A stretch of DNA of 64,000 nt. It comes from CBDFLS01 sp965249185 (GTDB lineage: Bacteria > Chloroflexota > Dehalococcoidia > Lucifugimonadales > Australimonadaceae). A program made the translations under genes and the position numbers. Numbering within the stretch: the stretch's first letter is position 1; each line of letters begins with the position of its first letter. The notes beneath the pieces were generated by a model that ran no database searches, was not told the origin of the DNA, and saw only the letters and a list, made by a program, of their open reading frames with translations. The stretch is from assembly GCA_965249185.1 (NCBI GenBank), contig CBDFLS010000002.1, forward strand, positions 1,860,001 to 1,924,000, written 5' to 3'. Below, piece after piece: positions 9,663 through 18,090 of the stretch.

Positions 9663-10413
9663 TTCTGTCATATCTCGAATTGCTTCCTGTCTACTTCGAT
9701 AATGACGGTGATGGACTAGCTCCTGCTTGAGTGTTCCCCAGAAGCTCTCCATCGGCGCATTATCAAAACAGTTCCCTTTCCCGCTCATGGATGATCTCAG
9801 GCCAGAGCGCTCCATAAGATTTCTGTACTCTGGGAGCAATACTGAGAGCCCCGGTCAGAGTGATGCATCAGTCCCCTCGCGGGGCGTTTGGCTCTCAGCG
9901 CCCGGAATAGAGACTGACTAACCAGATTCCTGGTCATCCGCTCTCCCATGGCATAGCCCACGAGCTCTCCGGTGAACAGGTCCTTGTGGCCCGCCAGGTA
10001 TAGCCAGCCTTCATCAGTCGGTATATAGGTGATGTCACTCACCCACACGGCGTTGGGCTGACTGACCTTGAACTGCTGGCCCAACAAGTTATCCGCAACT
10101 GGCAGTCTGTGCGCGGAGTTAGTGGTAGTCTTGAATCTCCTCTTCTGTTTACAGCGTATGCCGAGCTTTTGCCGGATCCGCTTGATCCGGCAAACACCCA
10201 CCCGAACGCCATGCTCCGCCAGATCGCGCTGTAACCGTTCCGGGCCATAGGTCTGTCTATTCCGCTGGTGGGCCGCCATTATCTCCAGCTCCAGCCGCAC
10301 TTCCTCCTGTGCCCGCTTGGACAGCGGCCGGTCCACCCACGCATAGTAGCCGCTGGCCGATACATTCATAATCCGTCGCATCATCCGGACTGGATACTTG
10401 AGCCGCAACTCAT

Positions 10414-10731
10414 TCATCGCCGCGTACCGGGCAGCGACTCCTTGGCAAAGTACGCGGCCGCTTTTTTTAGTATGTCCCGCTCCATCTTCACTTCCGCCAG
10501 TTCCTTCTTAGTCCGGGCCAAATCCATCTCTACTTCAGTCAAGGGCCTGTACGTCTTGCCGACATCTCCCAGTTTGCCGGCCCTTTGTGCCTTCACCCAG
10601 TACCCTAACGTCGATGGCGCCAGGGACAACCGGCGGGCTGCCTCCGGCAATGATAGCCTCTCTTCCGTTACCAGCTTCACTGCTTCCTGGCGGAATTCCC
10701 TCGTGTATCTTCCTTGAGGGACACCTTTCAT
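10414..10731 (-). CDS. IS3-family OrfA, copy B
   Basis: This 105-residue protein is identical to the intact copy at 14818-15135. It has a helix-turn-helix (FRQEAVKLVTEERLSLPEAA) followed by a leucine zipper (EVEMDLARTKKELAEVKMER). Its stop overlaps the orfB start by ATGA. It is the DNA-binding subunit needed to make OrfAB, but its partner orfB in this copy is broken. Confidence 0.9.
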   Translation of the reverse strand: MKGVPQGRYTREFRQEAVKLVTEERLSLPEAARRLSLAPSTLGYWVKAQRAGKLGDVGKTYRPLTEVEMDLARTKKELAEVKMERDILKKAAAYFAKESLPGTRR

Positions 10732-11226
10732 ACTGACACCTCCGTCGCTCTATCTTATCCGACTTTGGTGTCCGTTTTTCCCATCCTATCTCAGTCGACG
10801 AGGAGCTGGCCCGGCTCACCGCGGAGACTGCGTCGGCATTGGTCCACACCTTCGGAGTCGGAGCGGACACCGCAGCCACGCTTCTCGTGACTGCCGGCAG
10901 CAATCCCGAGCGACTGAGGTCTGAGCCCGCCTTCGCCGCCCTGTGCGGAGTAAACCCCATTCCTGCCTCTTCAGGCAAGACCGAACGCCACCGACTCAAC
11001 CGCGGAGGTGATCGACAAGCCAATGCCGCTCTCTATCGCGTTGTCCTTGTGAGACTCCGCTACGATGAGCGGACGAGGGAGTATATGCGGCGTCGCACCA
11101 GGGAGGGGATGACAAAGTCCGAGGTCATCCGCTGCCTCAAACGCTACGTCGCTCGTCAGATCTTCGCCATCTTGCATGAGATCGGACGCAAGAACCTGGC
11201 TCTACCAGCCGCCGCTTGACATCTAT

Positions 11227-11247
11227 AGGAGCATTACATCTGCTCCT
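11227..11247 (+). terminator. Hairpin just after the IS110 transposase
   Basis: AGGAGCA (11227-11233) pairs with TGCTCCT (11241-11247) around a 7-nt loop, followed by TTC. It lies 8 bp after the transposase stop and is consistent with an intrinsic terminator, although the T-run is short. Confidence 0.5.
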
Positions 11248-11351
11248 TTCTGTGGGTAACTCTACCCTCATTTCAGGAGATCACACCACCCTCCGACTCT
11301 CGGGTTTTCCTACCCTTATATGTGTCCCATTATCGCTGACGGTCTACAGTT

Positions 11352-11813
11352 GTGGCAGTCTCCAAAGACTCCTGTGGCGCCGTTACTAGGTGGGTGGGAC
11401 CCTCCATCTCTACATCCAGCACTTATACGTATAAGGTAGTCAATAACGAAACATGTAGTGGTGGGGCCACAACTCTAGGCAACGCATGGGATTTTTGCTA
11501 TGGCACCACGAAGCTGATAACCGACGATATAAGCCTACAAACGGCTCCTAGATTTATATCGGGTGGTGAGGTAGGCGATGCTCTCTGGCCAAGGAATCCA
11601 CACGGTGTGGAGATGGGGCCTTCCGACCTCACCAACAACAAGTATAAATCAGTCTCCGGGGCTTGGAATTCCACGACTTCAGTTTACTGCATGGATGGTG
11701 ATGCTAACTCCCAGACGCCGACAAACGGTGTCTGCACCAGTTGGACAGACAACGACTATCAGGTGACAGGTGTCAATCCCCCCGACAGTTCTTGGCACTC
11801 AGAGGGACCGTAG
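11352..11813 (+). CDS. Hypothetical, probably exported protein; N-terminus uncertain
   Basis: The frame encodes 153 residues from a GTG at 11352. It is rich in Ser, Thr, Asn and Gly, with scattered cysteines (SCGAV, NETCSGG, DFCYG, YCMDG, GVCTS). This composition is usual for extracellular proteins, yet no signal peptide is visible. The frame begins only about 20 bp after the presumed outer IS end, so the original N-terminus was probably cut off. I recognise no family. The next gene (11857) is a predicted exported protein in the same direction. Confidence 0.45.
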   Translation: MAVSKDSCGAVTRWVGPSISTSSTYTYKVVNNETCSGGATTLGNAWDFCYGTTKLITDDISLQTAPRFISGGEVGDALWPRNPHGVEMGPSDLTNNKYKSVSGAWNSTTSVYCMDGDANSQTPTNGVCTSWTDNDYQVTGVNPPDSSWHSEGP

Positions 11814-11856
11814 CTCTGGGCCCGACAGAACCCACCTTGAAGGAGACAATAAAGAT

Positions 11857-12261
11857 ATGCGGATCCGATTACTGATTCTTACAATGGGACTCATCATAGC
11901 CGTCCTGTCCCTAGGAATGGCTTTGGGAGCCGATTCCACCCCAGATGCAACCGACTTACGTGGCTTACCAGAAGGGCGAGTTAACCGAGACAGTGCAATA
12001 GCAGCTGGTAAGTTAATAGCTAATGTTGAACAATTTGATGTTGAGAATATATTTGCCCACGAGAAGACGCTTGCACAGTATGCGGTTAGCAGAGGAACAT
12101 CCTTGGGAGAGGCAATGAGGCCAGATCGAGAAGTCTGGGTCGTGTCTTTTCACGGATCCGGTACAAATGAGTGGGACTCAACTAATAGCGTCCACTCAAT
12201 ATTTGAGGTTGTGCTCGACAAGGAGACGGGTGAGGTCGTAGCAGTTACTTATCGCGAGTAA
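11857..12261 (+). CDS. Small exported protein, PepSY-like C-terminus
   Basis: ATG 11857 is preceded by AAGGAG at about 11839. The first 25 residues form a clear signal peptide (MRIRLLILTMGLIIAVLSLG, then cleavage near ALGA-DS). The mature part of about 110 residues ends in SIFEVVLDKETGEVVAVTYR, which resembles the last beta-hairpin of PepSY domains. The assignment rests on that short pattern only. It sits between another presumed exported protein and a membrane protein. Confidence 0.6.
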   Translation: MRIRLLILTMGLIIAVLSLGMALGADSTPDATDLRGLPEGRVNRDSAIAAGKLIANVEQFDVENIFAHEKTLAQYAVSRGTSLGEAMRPDREVWVVSFHGSGTNEWDSTNSVHSIFEVVLDKETGEVVAVTYRE

Positions 12262-12276
12262 TGTAAGCGTCACATC

Positions 12277-12753
12277 ATGTTCAACCTGCGGAGCGTCATT
12301 TTGGGATTCGCGGCCGGGACAATTCCGGGAATCGCTGCTTTGAGTTTGGGAATGGCCTTTACAGGTCTGGGAAATATCGGTCGCCATTCATTCATAATCG
12401 AAGTCGTAGGTCCATCACTTGTCTTTGTCGCTATAGGAGGCACGCTGGGCGCGCTGACCAGTACATCATTTGCATTCATCCGTGCAAGAAGACGAGAAAC
12501 GACAACTAGCGGGAAGCGGTACAGAGTGGCGGCAGGACTCGTGGCAGGTATGGTACCTGGACTGAGTGGGTTGATTTACGCGGGGCTCTTCTTGGGTTGC
12601 GGGGATTTGGAACCAGGCTCATTCATCAGGCTCGAATGTCTGGACCTTCGGAGTTTGTATCTTCTTGTATTTACAGCTGTAACCGTGATAGGGGCATTCT
12701 TAGGGTCGTTGGCAGGAGGATACCTTGCTGTCAATCGAGGCCAACTTGTCTAA
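12277..12753 (+). CDS. Integral membrane protein, four predicted helices
   Basis: This 158-residue protein has hydrophobic segments near residues 5-27, 42-68, 84-106 and 127-152, and a basic loop (RARRRETTTSGKRYR) between the second and third. Two internal halves both begin with a GxxAGxxPG pattern (GFAAGTIPGIAAL and GLVAGMVPGLSGL), suggesting an internal duplication. No family is recognised. The TAA stop coincides with the CTAA target duplication of the IS1380 element, so the IS landed exactly at the gene end without truncating it. Confidence 0.65.
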   Translation: MFNLRSVILGFAAGTIPGIAALSLGMAFTGLGNIGRHSFIIEVVGPSLVFVAIGGTLGALTSTSFAFIRARRRETTTSGKRYRVAAGLVAGMVPGLSGLIYAGLFLGCGDLEPGSFIRLECLDLRSLYLLVFTAVTVIGAFLGSLAGGYLAVNRGQLV

Positions 12754-12911
12754 GCCCACATTTCCCAGATCAGCCGCGTGGGTGCGTCGTAATCCGGTAA
12801 GAGTGCTGCCTATTTGAGCCGCCTACCTGGGCATTATGGGCAGTGTGGGTGCTAGACTGGCCGAGCTAGCGGGTCTAGTTCTGGATACCGCAATCTCGCT
12901 GGAGGCACCCA

Positions 12912-14267
12912 ATGGGTGAAAGCTCCGACACCCCTTTGAAGCTCCAATTCGACCGCAGAGTCCGCCTGGATTTTCGTGGCGCTACCATCACCTCGGACGC
13001 CGGACTCCTGGCATGCCGCGAGCTTGATGCCGCTCTGGGGCTCACAGAGACAGCCAACGATTATATCCATGAAAGCCGCACCGGCCGCAATGTGCAACAC
13101 CCGCTGTTGCCCTTGCTCAGACAATCGGTGTATAGCCGTCTCGCTGGCTACGGGGACACCAACGACGCTGAACGGCTTGCCCAAGACCCGGCTATGCGTG
13201 TCATCGTCGGGTGGCAAGGTACTGATAAGCAGGCAGCCAGCACCAATACTATGAGCCGATTTGAGACTGAGGTGTTAACCGAAGAGGAAAACCTGGATGG
13301 GCTTGCGCGCCTGAATGTTGAGTGGGTGGACAGGGCCATGGCCCAGACATCTCACCAGCGAGTTATCCTAGACATGGACAGCTCTGAAAGCCCGGTGCAT
13401 GGGCAGCAAGAGGGAGTCGCCTACAACGGCCACTTCGAGTCCGTATGTTATCACCCGCTCTTCCTGTTCAACCATTTCGGAGATTGCGAAGGTGCAATGC
13501 TTCGCCCGGGCAACGTCCACAGCGCTGAGCGGTGGCGGGAGGTTCTGGAGCCCGTCGTGAAGCGATACCAGGAGAAAGGAGTCCGGCTGCTGTTCCGGGC
13601 CGATGCTGCCTTTGCCAAGCCCGAGGTGTACGAGTACCTGGAGTCAAGGGACACTGGCTACGCTATGCGGCTTCCGGCCAACGAGGTATTACAAGGAAAC
13701 ATCCGGCACCTGCTGAAGCGGCCCGTGGGCAGGCCGCCTAAAGCCTGCCCTGAGCCTGTCGAAGGGAAGCCCGTAGTCCGGTATCACGACTTCGTTTACC
13801 AGGCCCAGAGCTGGGACATTCCCCGGCGTGTGGTCGCCAAGGTGGAGTGGCGCCAGGGTGAGCTATTCCCGAGGGTCGGGTTCGTCGTCACCAACCTCAA
13901 CCTACCGCCGGCAGGCGTAACCCACTTCTACAACGGGCGGGGCACGGCCGAGCAGTGGATCAAGGAAGGTAAATACGCCCTGAACTGGACGCGGCTCTCG
14001 TGTCACAGGTTCGTTGCTAACCAGGTGAGGCTGTGGCTGTTTGTGCTGGCCTACAACCTGGGCAACTTCATGAGAAGGCTGACTTTGCCAGAGTCAGTGA
14101 AACACTGGTCACTGCGAAGCGTGCAGACCAAGCTCATCAAGATGGGTGGACGTCTGGTGCGGCATGCCAGGAGGTTGGTGTTTCAGCTTGCTGAGGTGGC
14201 AGTGTCCCGGGAGGTATTCCGGCAAGTGTTGGAGCGTATCGCCGGGCTCCATCCAGCACCAGGGTAG
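12912..14267 (+). CDS. IS1380-family transposase, copy A
   Basis: This 451-residue DDE transposase starts MGESSDTPLKLQF and has the typical motifs RVILDMDSSESPVHGQQ (first Asp), LLFRADAAFAKPEVY (second Asp) and FYNGRGTAEQWIKEGK (Glu). An IS1380-type C-terminal helical region follows (VRLWLFVLAYNLGNFMRRL). Residues 279-285 (CPEPVEG) are encoded by a 19-bp palindromic repeat unit found in many genomes, embedded in frame. There are no stops, so it is probably active. Confidence 0.95.
   Translation: MGESSDTPLKLQFDRRVRLDFRGATITSDAGLLACRELDAALGLTETANDYIHESRTGRNVQHPLLPLLRQSVYSRLAGYGDTNDAERLAQDPAMRVIVGWQGTDKQAASTNTMSRFETEVLTEEENLDGLARLNVEWVDRAMAQTSHQRVILDMDSSESPVHGQQEGVAYNGHFESVCYHPLFLFNHFGDCEGAMLRPGNVHSAERWREVLEPVVKRYQEKGVRLLFRADAAFAKPEVYEYLESRDTGYAMRLPANEVLQGNIRHLLKRPVGRPPKACPEPVEGKPVVRYHDFVYQAQSWDIPRRVVAKVEWRQGELFPRVGFVVTNLNLPPAGVTHFYNGRGTAEQWIKEGKYALNWTRLSCHRFVANQVRLWLFVLAYNLGNFMRRLTLPESVKHWSLRSVQTKLIKMGGRLVRHARRLVFQLAEVAVSREVFRQVLERIAGLHPAPG
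13748..13766 (+). repeat. Palindromic repeat unit embedded in the IS1380 transposase gene (copy A)
   Basis: CCCTGAGCCTGTCGAAGGG forms a hairpin with CCCT/AGGG ends and is read as PEPVEG in the transposase. It has the same style as the palindromes inside the E1alpha and E2 genes at 61-62.7 kb. Confidence 0.7.
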
Positions 14268-14518
14268 CGATTATCCTTGAGGTCATCAGAGGTGAAGAGA
14301 GGCAACCAAGGGCGAGGTGCGCGCCCGGAGGAGTTTGAAGGGAGTGCAAACGTGGTGAAAGCCACCTCCGCTGCCTGGGGCCGCTAACTCACCACGCCGA
14401 GAGATGGTTTTGTGCGCTTGATTGGATGGTTGACGGCATCCGTGACTGATACTACGATGGCTCTCGTCGAGGATGGTGCGTTGCTTGGACCCAGGCAGCT
14501 TGATATGGGTAATTCCGG

Positions 14519-14755
14519 CTAATAGTATAACCACGGGTCCCCCATATTGCGTCAAATGAGGGGTTTTGAGCAGAGTCCACGTCTCCTCCGCTTGGCAATC
14601 TCTGTATTCTTCGTCCCAGTGGAAGCTCGCCGTCACGTGCGCGAGTCAGGTTGGCCGGAAGACCACTAGGTTCTCCAAATCGTTAGGGGGGCTCCTGCGG
14701 CCTCGTTTGGGCGATGTCGCGTTCCTTTTGGGCAGTCCAATCGGTGCTGGCAGAT
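14519..14755. other. Spacer between IS1380 copy A and IS3 copy A
   Basis: This is 237 bases of ordinary DNA trapped between two insertion sequences. A minus-strand open frame (TASFHWDEEYRDCQAEETW) crosses it and runs into IS1380, so it may be the remnant of a gene. Nothing else stands out. Confidence 0.4.
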
Positions 14756-14817
14756 TGAGATAGGATGGGAAAAACGGACACCAAAGTCGGATAAGATAGA
14801 GCGACGGAGGTGTCAGT

Positions 14818-15135
14818 ATGAAAGGTGTCCCTCAAGGAAGATACACGAGGGAATTCCGCCAGGAAGCAGTGAAGCTGGTAACGGAAGAGAGGCTATCATT
14901 GCCGGAGGCAGCCCGCCGGTTGTCCCTGGCGCCATCGACGTTAGGGTACTGGGTGAAGGCACAAAGGGCCGGCAAACTGGGAGATGTCGGCAAGACGTAC
15001 AGGCCCTTGACTGAAGTAGAGATGGATTTGGCCCGGACTAAGAAGGAACTGGCGGAAGTGAAGATGGAGCGGGACATACTAAAAAAAGCGGCCGCGTACT
15101 TTGCCAAGGAGTCGCTGCCCGGTACGCGGCGATGA
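14818..15135 (+). CDS. IS3-family OrfA (copy A)
   Basis: This 105-residue protein has an N-terminal helix-turn-helix of the HTH_Tnp_1 type (YTREFRQEAVKLVTEERLSL) and a C-terminal leucine zipper (LARTKKELAEVKMERDILKK). The A-rich stretch ATACTAAAAAAAGCG near 15077-15091 is a possible slippery site for the OrfAB fusion protein. The stop overlaps the orfB start (ATGA). Confidence 0.95.
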   Translation: MKGVPQGRYTREFRQEAVKLVTEERLSLPEAARRLSLAPSTLGYWVKAQRAGKLGDVGKTYRPLTEVEMDLARTKKELAEVKMERDILKKAAAYFAKESLPGTRR

Positions 15136-15992
15136 ATGAGTTGCGGCTCAAGTATCCAGTCCGGATGATGCGACGGATTATGAATGTATCGGCCAGCGGC
15201 TACTATGCGTGGGTGGACCGGCCGCTGTCCAAGCGGGCACAGGAGGAAGTGCGGCTGGAGCTGGAGATAATGGCGGCCCACCAGCGGAATAGACAGACCT
15301 ATGGCCCGGAACGGTTACAGCGCGATCTGGCGGAGCATGGCGTTCGGGTGGGTGTTTGCCGGATCAAGCGGATCCGGCAAAAGCTCGGCATACGCTGTAA
15401 ACAGAAGAGGAGATTCAAGACTACCACTAACTCCGCGCACAGACTGCCAGTTGCGGATAACTTGTTGGGCCAGCAGTTCAAGGTCAGTCAGCCCAACGCC
15501 GTGTGGGTGAGTGACATCACCTATATACCGACTGATGAAGGCTGGCTATACCTGGCGGGCCACAAGGACCTGTTCACCGGAGAGCTCGTGGGCTATGCCA
15601 TGGGAGAGCGGATGACCAGGAATCTGGTTAGTCAGTCTCTATTCCGGGCGCTGAGAGCCAAACGCCCCGCGAGGGGACTGATGCATCACTCTGACCGGGG
15701 CTCTCAGTATTGCTCCCAGGAGTACAGAAATCTTATGGAGCGCTCTGGCCTGAGATCATCCATGAGCGGGAAAGGGAACTGTTTTGATAATGCGCCGATG
15801 GAGAGCTTCTGGGGAACACTCAAGCAGGAGCTAGTCCATCACCGTCATTATCGAAGTAGACAGGAAGCAATTCGAGATATGACAGAATATATCGAGATCT
15901 TCTATAACAGGCAGCGCCGCCAGGCCAGGCTGGGATTCCTGTCACCTGCGGCCTTTCAACAAAGATTCTATGCAGGATTACTCGCAGCTTGA
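15132..15992 (+). CDS. IS3-family OrfB transposase (copy A)
   Basis: This 286-residue protein has an HTH_21 region (YGPERLQRDLAEHGVRV) and an rve catalytic core. The DDE motif reads WVSDITYIPTDEGWLYLA, HHSDRGSQYCS and DNAPMESFWGTLKQE. The C-terminal YNRQRRQARLGFLSP is the usual ending. It is uninterrupted, of normal length and likely functional. Start ATG 15132 overlaps the stop of orfA. Confidence 0.96.
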   Translation: MNELRLKYPVRMMRRIMNVSASGYYAWVDRPLSKRAQEEVRLELEIMAAHQRNRQTYGPERLQRDLAEHGVRVGVCRIKRIRQKLGIRCKQKRRFKTTTNSAHRLPVADNLLGQQFKVSQPNAVWVSDITYIPTDEGWLYLAGHKDLFTGELVGYAMGERMTRNLVSQSLFRALRAKRPARGLMHHSDRGSQYCSQEYRNLMERSGLRSSMSGKGNCFDNAPMESFWGTLKQELVHHRHYRSRQEAIRDMTEYIEIFYNRQRRQARLGFLSPAAFQQRFYAGLLAA

Positions 15993-16098
15993 AAGGTTTG
16001 GTGTCCACTATTGCCATCCGACCCCAGATCCATCAACGGGGGCTAACTCCGTCGCGATCACTAATTCAGACTTAACAAGATCTCGGCGAACGGTTGCT

Positions 16099-17079
16099 TT
16101 ACGCAGCCCTGTGCTTAACAGCTTCAGGCCAACCCCTTGTGATGCCGCACGTTCTGTGGGCCTTCCACTCCAGAAGCGGCTGGGCCTGGATGCGTTCTTG
16201 CAAGGCCGTATTAGAGGTCAGGATCGTCGCGTCGATCTTCCCTCCATCGAGGAGCAGGTCCAGGAACGCTCGCTCCGCGTCCCTGAAAGGAAACAGCGCA
16301 GACAACCCCCTCCGGCATTCTGCCACAAGGTCGTTTCCGTAGTTGGCCGCTTCGAGACCCTGTAGGGCACCAACGCGGAGGGAAGGCACGAGCTGGCTGG
16401 AGATATCCCTTGGGTCGAAAGCCACGTCCTCGACAGAAACGGTGCGCCAGTCCCCCCGGTCCATCGCTCCGTAGACGACGAAAGCGATTCTGAGCCGTTC
16501 AACATCGAGCCCGTCGATGGAGAAGACCAGACGGCTGTCGAACAGGTCCCTGGCCCTGCGGCGCGCCAACAGCGCCGCCAGCTCATGGATATCCACCACT
16601 GGGGTATTCGTAGCCCGCCAGCTTCCCAAAGAGCGGGAGTCCATAGTGGCGAGGGGCCAGAGAGGGACACGGTACATGTAGTTGATGTCTACATCGATCC
16701 TGCCGCTCTGCCCGGATGCTGCTGGATAGCGCAGTGACCACTTTCCTCCCGCATGCTCTTCAGGCAACCGCCTGATGGTAAAGTCCTCACGGCTGAAGAC
16801 GGCCTGTATCGCCTCTTCCAGCCTGGGACGCTCCTCCAGCATGGCCTCTCTACTCTCTGAACCCACGTAGTTCAGGTCGATGTCCACGGACAGCCTTGGT
16901 ACGTCGAACACGAAGAGGTTCAGCGCGGTCCCGCCCTTGAGGGCCAGCTTCCCTTTCAGAAACGGATGGGCTTGGATGGCATCGAGCAGTCCCAGTAGGT
17001 GGACGGCCTTCTCCAGCACGTCGGCGCGGAATCCCGTCGCCTCGGCCTCCACGCTCAGCCTCTCGGGAGATATCCTCAT
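16099..17079 (-). CDS. abiEii: AbiEii-type nucleotidyltransferase toxin
   Basis: This 326-residue protein starts at ATG 17079, which overlaps the antitoxin stop (ATGA). It has the MNT-fold signature KGGTALNLF (residues 48-56) followed by RLSVDIDLNYVG with the metal-binding Asp pair (D66, D68). The family blocks growth by nucleotide transfer to tRNA or other acceptors and is neutralised by AbiEi (type IV toxin-antitoxin and abortive infection). The gene is intact here while the partner gene carries a stop codon, so it may be silent, mutated elsewhere, or tolerated through residual antitoxin. Confidence 0.88.
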   Translation of the reverse strand: MRISPERLSVEAEATGFRADVLEKAVHLLGLLDAIQAHPFLKGKLALKGGTALNLFVFDVPRLSVDIDLNYVGSESREAMLEERPRLEEAIQAVFSREDFTIRRLPEEHAGGKWSLRYPAASGQSGRIDVDINYMYRVPLWPLATMDSRSLGSWRATNTPVVDIHELAALLARRRARDLFDSRLVFSIDGLDVERLRIAFVVYGAMDRGDWRTVSVEDVAFDPRDISSQLVPSLRVGALQGLEAANYGNDLVAECRRGLSALFPFRDAERAFLDLLLDGGKIDATILTSNTALQERIQAQPLLEWKAHRTCGITRGWPEAVKHRAA

Positions 17080-17891
17080 GTCACCTCCGCCCAGGACCGC
17101 TCGACCACCTCCATCGGCACCACCAGGTTCCACTCGGCCACAAGGCTCCCGGAGCTGCGCTTGTTGCGATCGACGTAGTGGGGTTGCCGTGGGCGTCGAT
17201 GGCGGAGCTCAATGAGATGGCGCTCCTCGACCATCAGAGCCTCTCGGTGCTGCGCAAGGAAAAAGCCCACCTTTGAGGCCGTTGTCGCGTTTTCGAGCAG
17301 CAGCGCGTACTCCACCACCTTCTCCAGATCGAAGAACTCCACAGACTCCAGGGAGCGCCAGACCTCCTCCCAACCCCCTGAATAGTCCGGACGGTCCAGT
17401 ACGTCCACCAGGGTGCGCTCAAGGCTCGTGACCCTGAGCGGCATGCCCGCACGCTCTCCAGTCACCACCCCAACATGCTCCATGCCGCAGCGCAGGAGCG
17501 CCTCCGGGAACCGGGCGCCCCGGAATACGTGGGAGCGGAAGGTCAACGGCTCCAAGGGACGACTTGCCAGGTAGGTGAGATGCTGCCAGACCGAGTAGGC
17601 CCGTCCGTGGAACTCAAGGGCTGTGTGGTGGGAGAGAACGGCGTCCGGCGTCAGCTTGGATGCGACCAGGTAGGGGTCTATCGGATAGGCGTCGAGGTCG
17701 GCTCCCGGCGGGATGACGGCGAACAGCCCGCGCCGGACCCGGACCAGGCGTCCCCTCTTGGTGTGGTAGGCAAGGAGCGATTCCTAGGTCCGTGCTCCGA
17801 CCCGGCCAGTGGATACAAGGTGCTCGGCTAGCTCCTCTCCGGTGAACACCGGATGTTGGCGGAAGAAGGCGTCGTGTCTGACTGTGGGCAT
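17076..17891 (-). pseudogene. abiEi: AbiEi-type antitoxin, interrupted by an amber codon
   Basis: The frame from ATG 17891 encodes MPTVRHDAFFRQHPVFTGEE and the winged-helix part of AbiEi. Codon 36 is TAG (17786-17784), where CAG (Gln) would fit. After it the same frame continues SLLAYHTKRGRLVRVRRGLF..AVIPPGADLDAYPIDPYLVA and a normal AbiEi C-terminal domain down to the stop at 17076. A single C-to-T change explains the break. Reinitiation after the stop would lose the DNA-binding N-terminus but could leave the toxin-control domain. A sequencing error is the alternative. Confidence 0.82.
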
Positions 17892-18090
17892 TACTGATTC
17901 CCTATCGAGGTATCCAGGGTTATACTATGGGTATCGCGGCTCCCTGTCATTGGGTGCAGCCGTCTCGCTTGGCATATACACGTGTAACCCATCTATATGC
18001 TACGGTTGATACGTGTGGTTGTCAAATTGAGCGCTTGTGGACGCAGATTGCCGCCGATGGCGATGCGGAACACCGAAATGCCCGCACCTT

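Larger units (their letters stand above)
8705..10417 (-). pseudogene. IS3-family OrfB, copy B: frameshift plus IS1595 insertion
   Basis: The frame follows the intact orfB at 15132-15992 until SDRGSQYCSQ. A missing G near 9836 (CCCAGAGTAC instead of CCCAGGAGTAC) then shifts the frame. The correct frame continues as EYRNLMERSGL..MESFWGTLKQEL up to RDMTE, where IS1595 copy 2 is inserted, and resumes beyond it towards the stop at about 8705. Two independent lesions make it inactive. Confidence 0.88.
8671..10793 (-). mobile_element. IS3-family element, copy B (inactive), host of IS1595 copy 2
   Basis: The termini TGGGGTCGGATGG (left) and CCATCCTATCTCA (right) match the intact copy at 14756-16026, starting and ending TG...CA. 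The 3-bp target duplication GTC lies at 8668-8670 and 10794-10796. The element sits inside the IS110 transposase gene and is interrupted by IS1595 copy 2 (8818-9662). Its orfB also has a one-base deletion. Confidence 0.95.
8014..11219 (+). pseudogene. IS110-family transposase (DEDD), split by an IS3 insertion
   Basis: The N-terminal part (GTG 8014, preceded by an AGGAGG site at about 8002) has the RuvC-like DEDD domain: IVGVDTHLDEHVAVAID, FGVEGTGSYG and KSDPLDAEMAARSVL. It is cut after EIEGV at 8670. The C-terminal transposase_20 domain resumes at 10797 (DEELARLTAETASALV) and includes the serine-containing IPASSGKTERHRLNRGGDRQANAAL. Deleting the IS and one GTC copy gives an uninterrupted protein of about 359 residues, normal for IS110. 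As it stands the gene cannot give an active enzyme. Confidence 0.9.
7840..11300 (+). mobile_element. IS110-family element, interrupted by an IS3-family element
   Basis: The element is defined by its transposase gene (8014-11219, in two parts). Boundaries are approximate because IS110 elements lack clear inverted repeats and target duplications. A terminator-like hairpin follows the transposase at 11227-11247. The element is split by the IS3-family element at 8671-10793, flanked on both sides by the 3-bp repeat GTC. Confidence 0.7.
6513..11329 (-). mobile_element. IS3-like element carrying nested insertions (outer shell)
   Basis: The left terminus is TGGGACACAT (6513-6522). The same 10 bases occur in inverse orientation at 11320-11329. 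Inside the left end lie a minus-strand orfB and a decayed orfA, and everything from about 7.85 to 11.3 kb belongs to an IS110 element and its own insertions. The simplest reading is that IS110 landed between orfA and the distal terminus. I could not find a matching target duplication at the two outer ends, so the right boundary is tentative. Confidence 0.45.
12754..14518 (+). mobile_element. IS1380-family insertion sequence, copy A (1765 bp)
   Basis: Copy A is bounded by the 4-bp target duplication CTAA (12750-12753 and 14519-14522). The ends are imperfect inverted repeats (CCCACATTTCCCAGATCA against CCGGAATTACCCATATCA). A 451-codon transposase occupies most of it. Copy B at 41038-42802 differs at only a handful of positions. 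Confidence 0.92.
14756..16026 (+). mobile_element. IS3-family insertion sequence, copy A, intact (1271 bp)
   Basis: The ends are TGAGATAGGATGGG and CCATCCGACCCCA, imperfect inverted repeats of about 30 bp with TG...CA termini. Internally both contain GGACACCAAA. The flanking target duplication is GAT (14753-14755 and 16027-16029). Overlapping orfA and orfB are both intact. This copy serves as the reference for reconstructing broken copy B. Confidence 0.96.
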
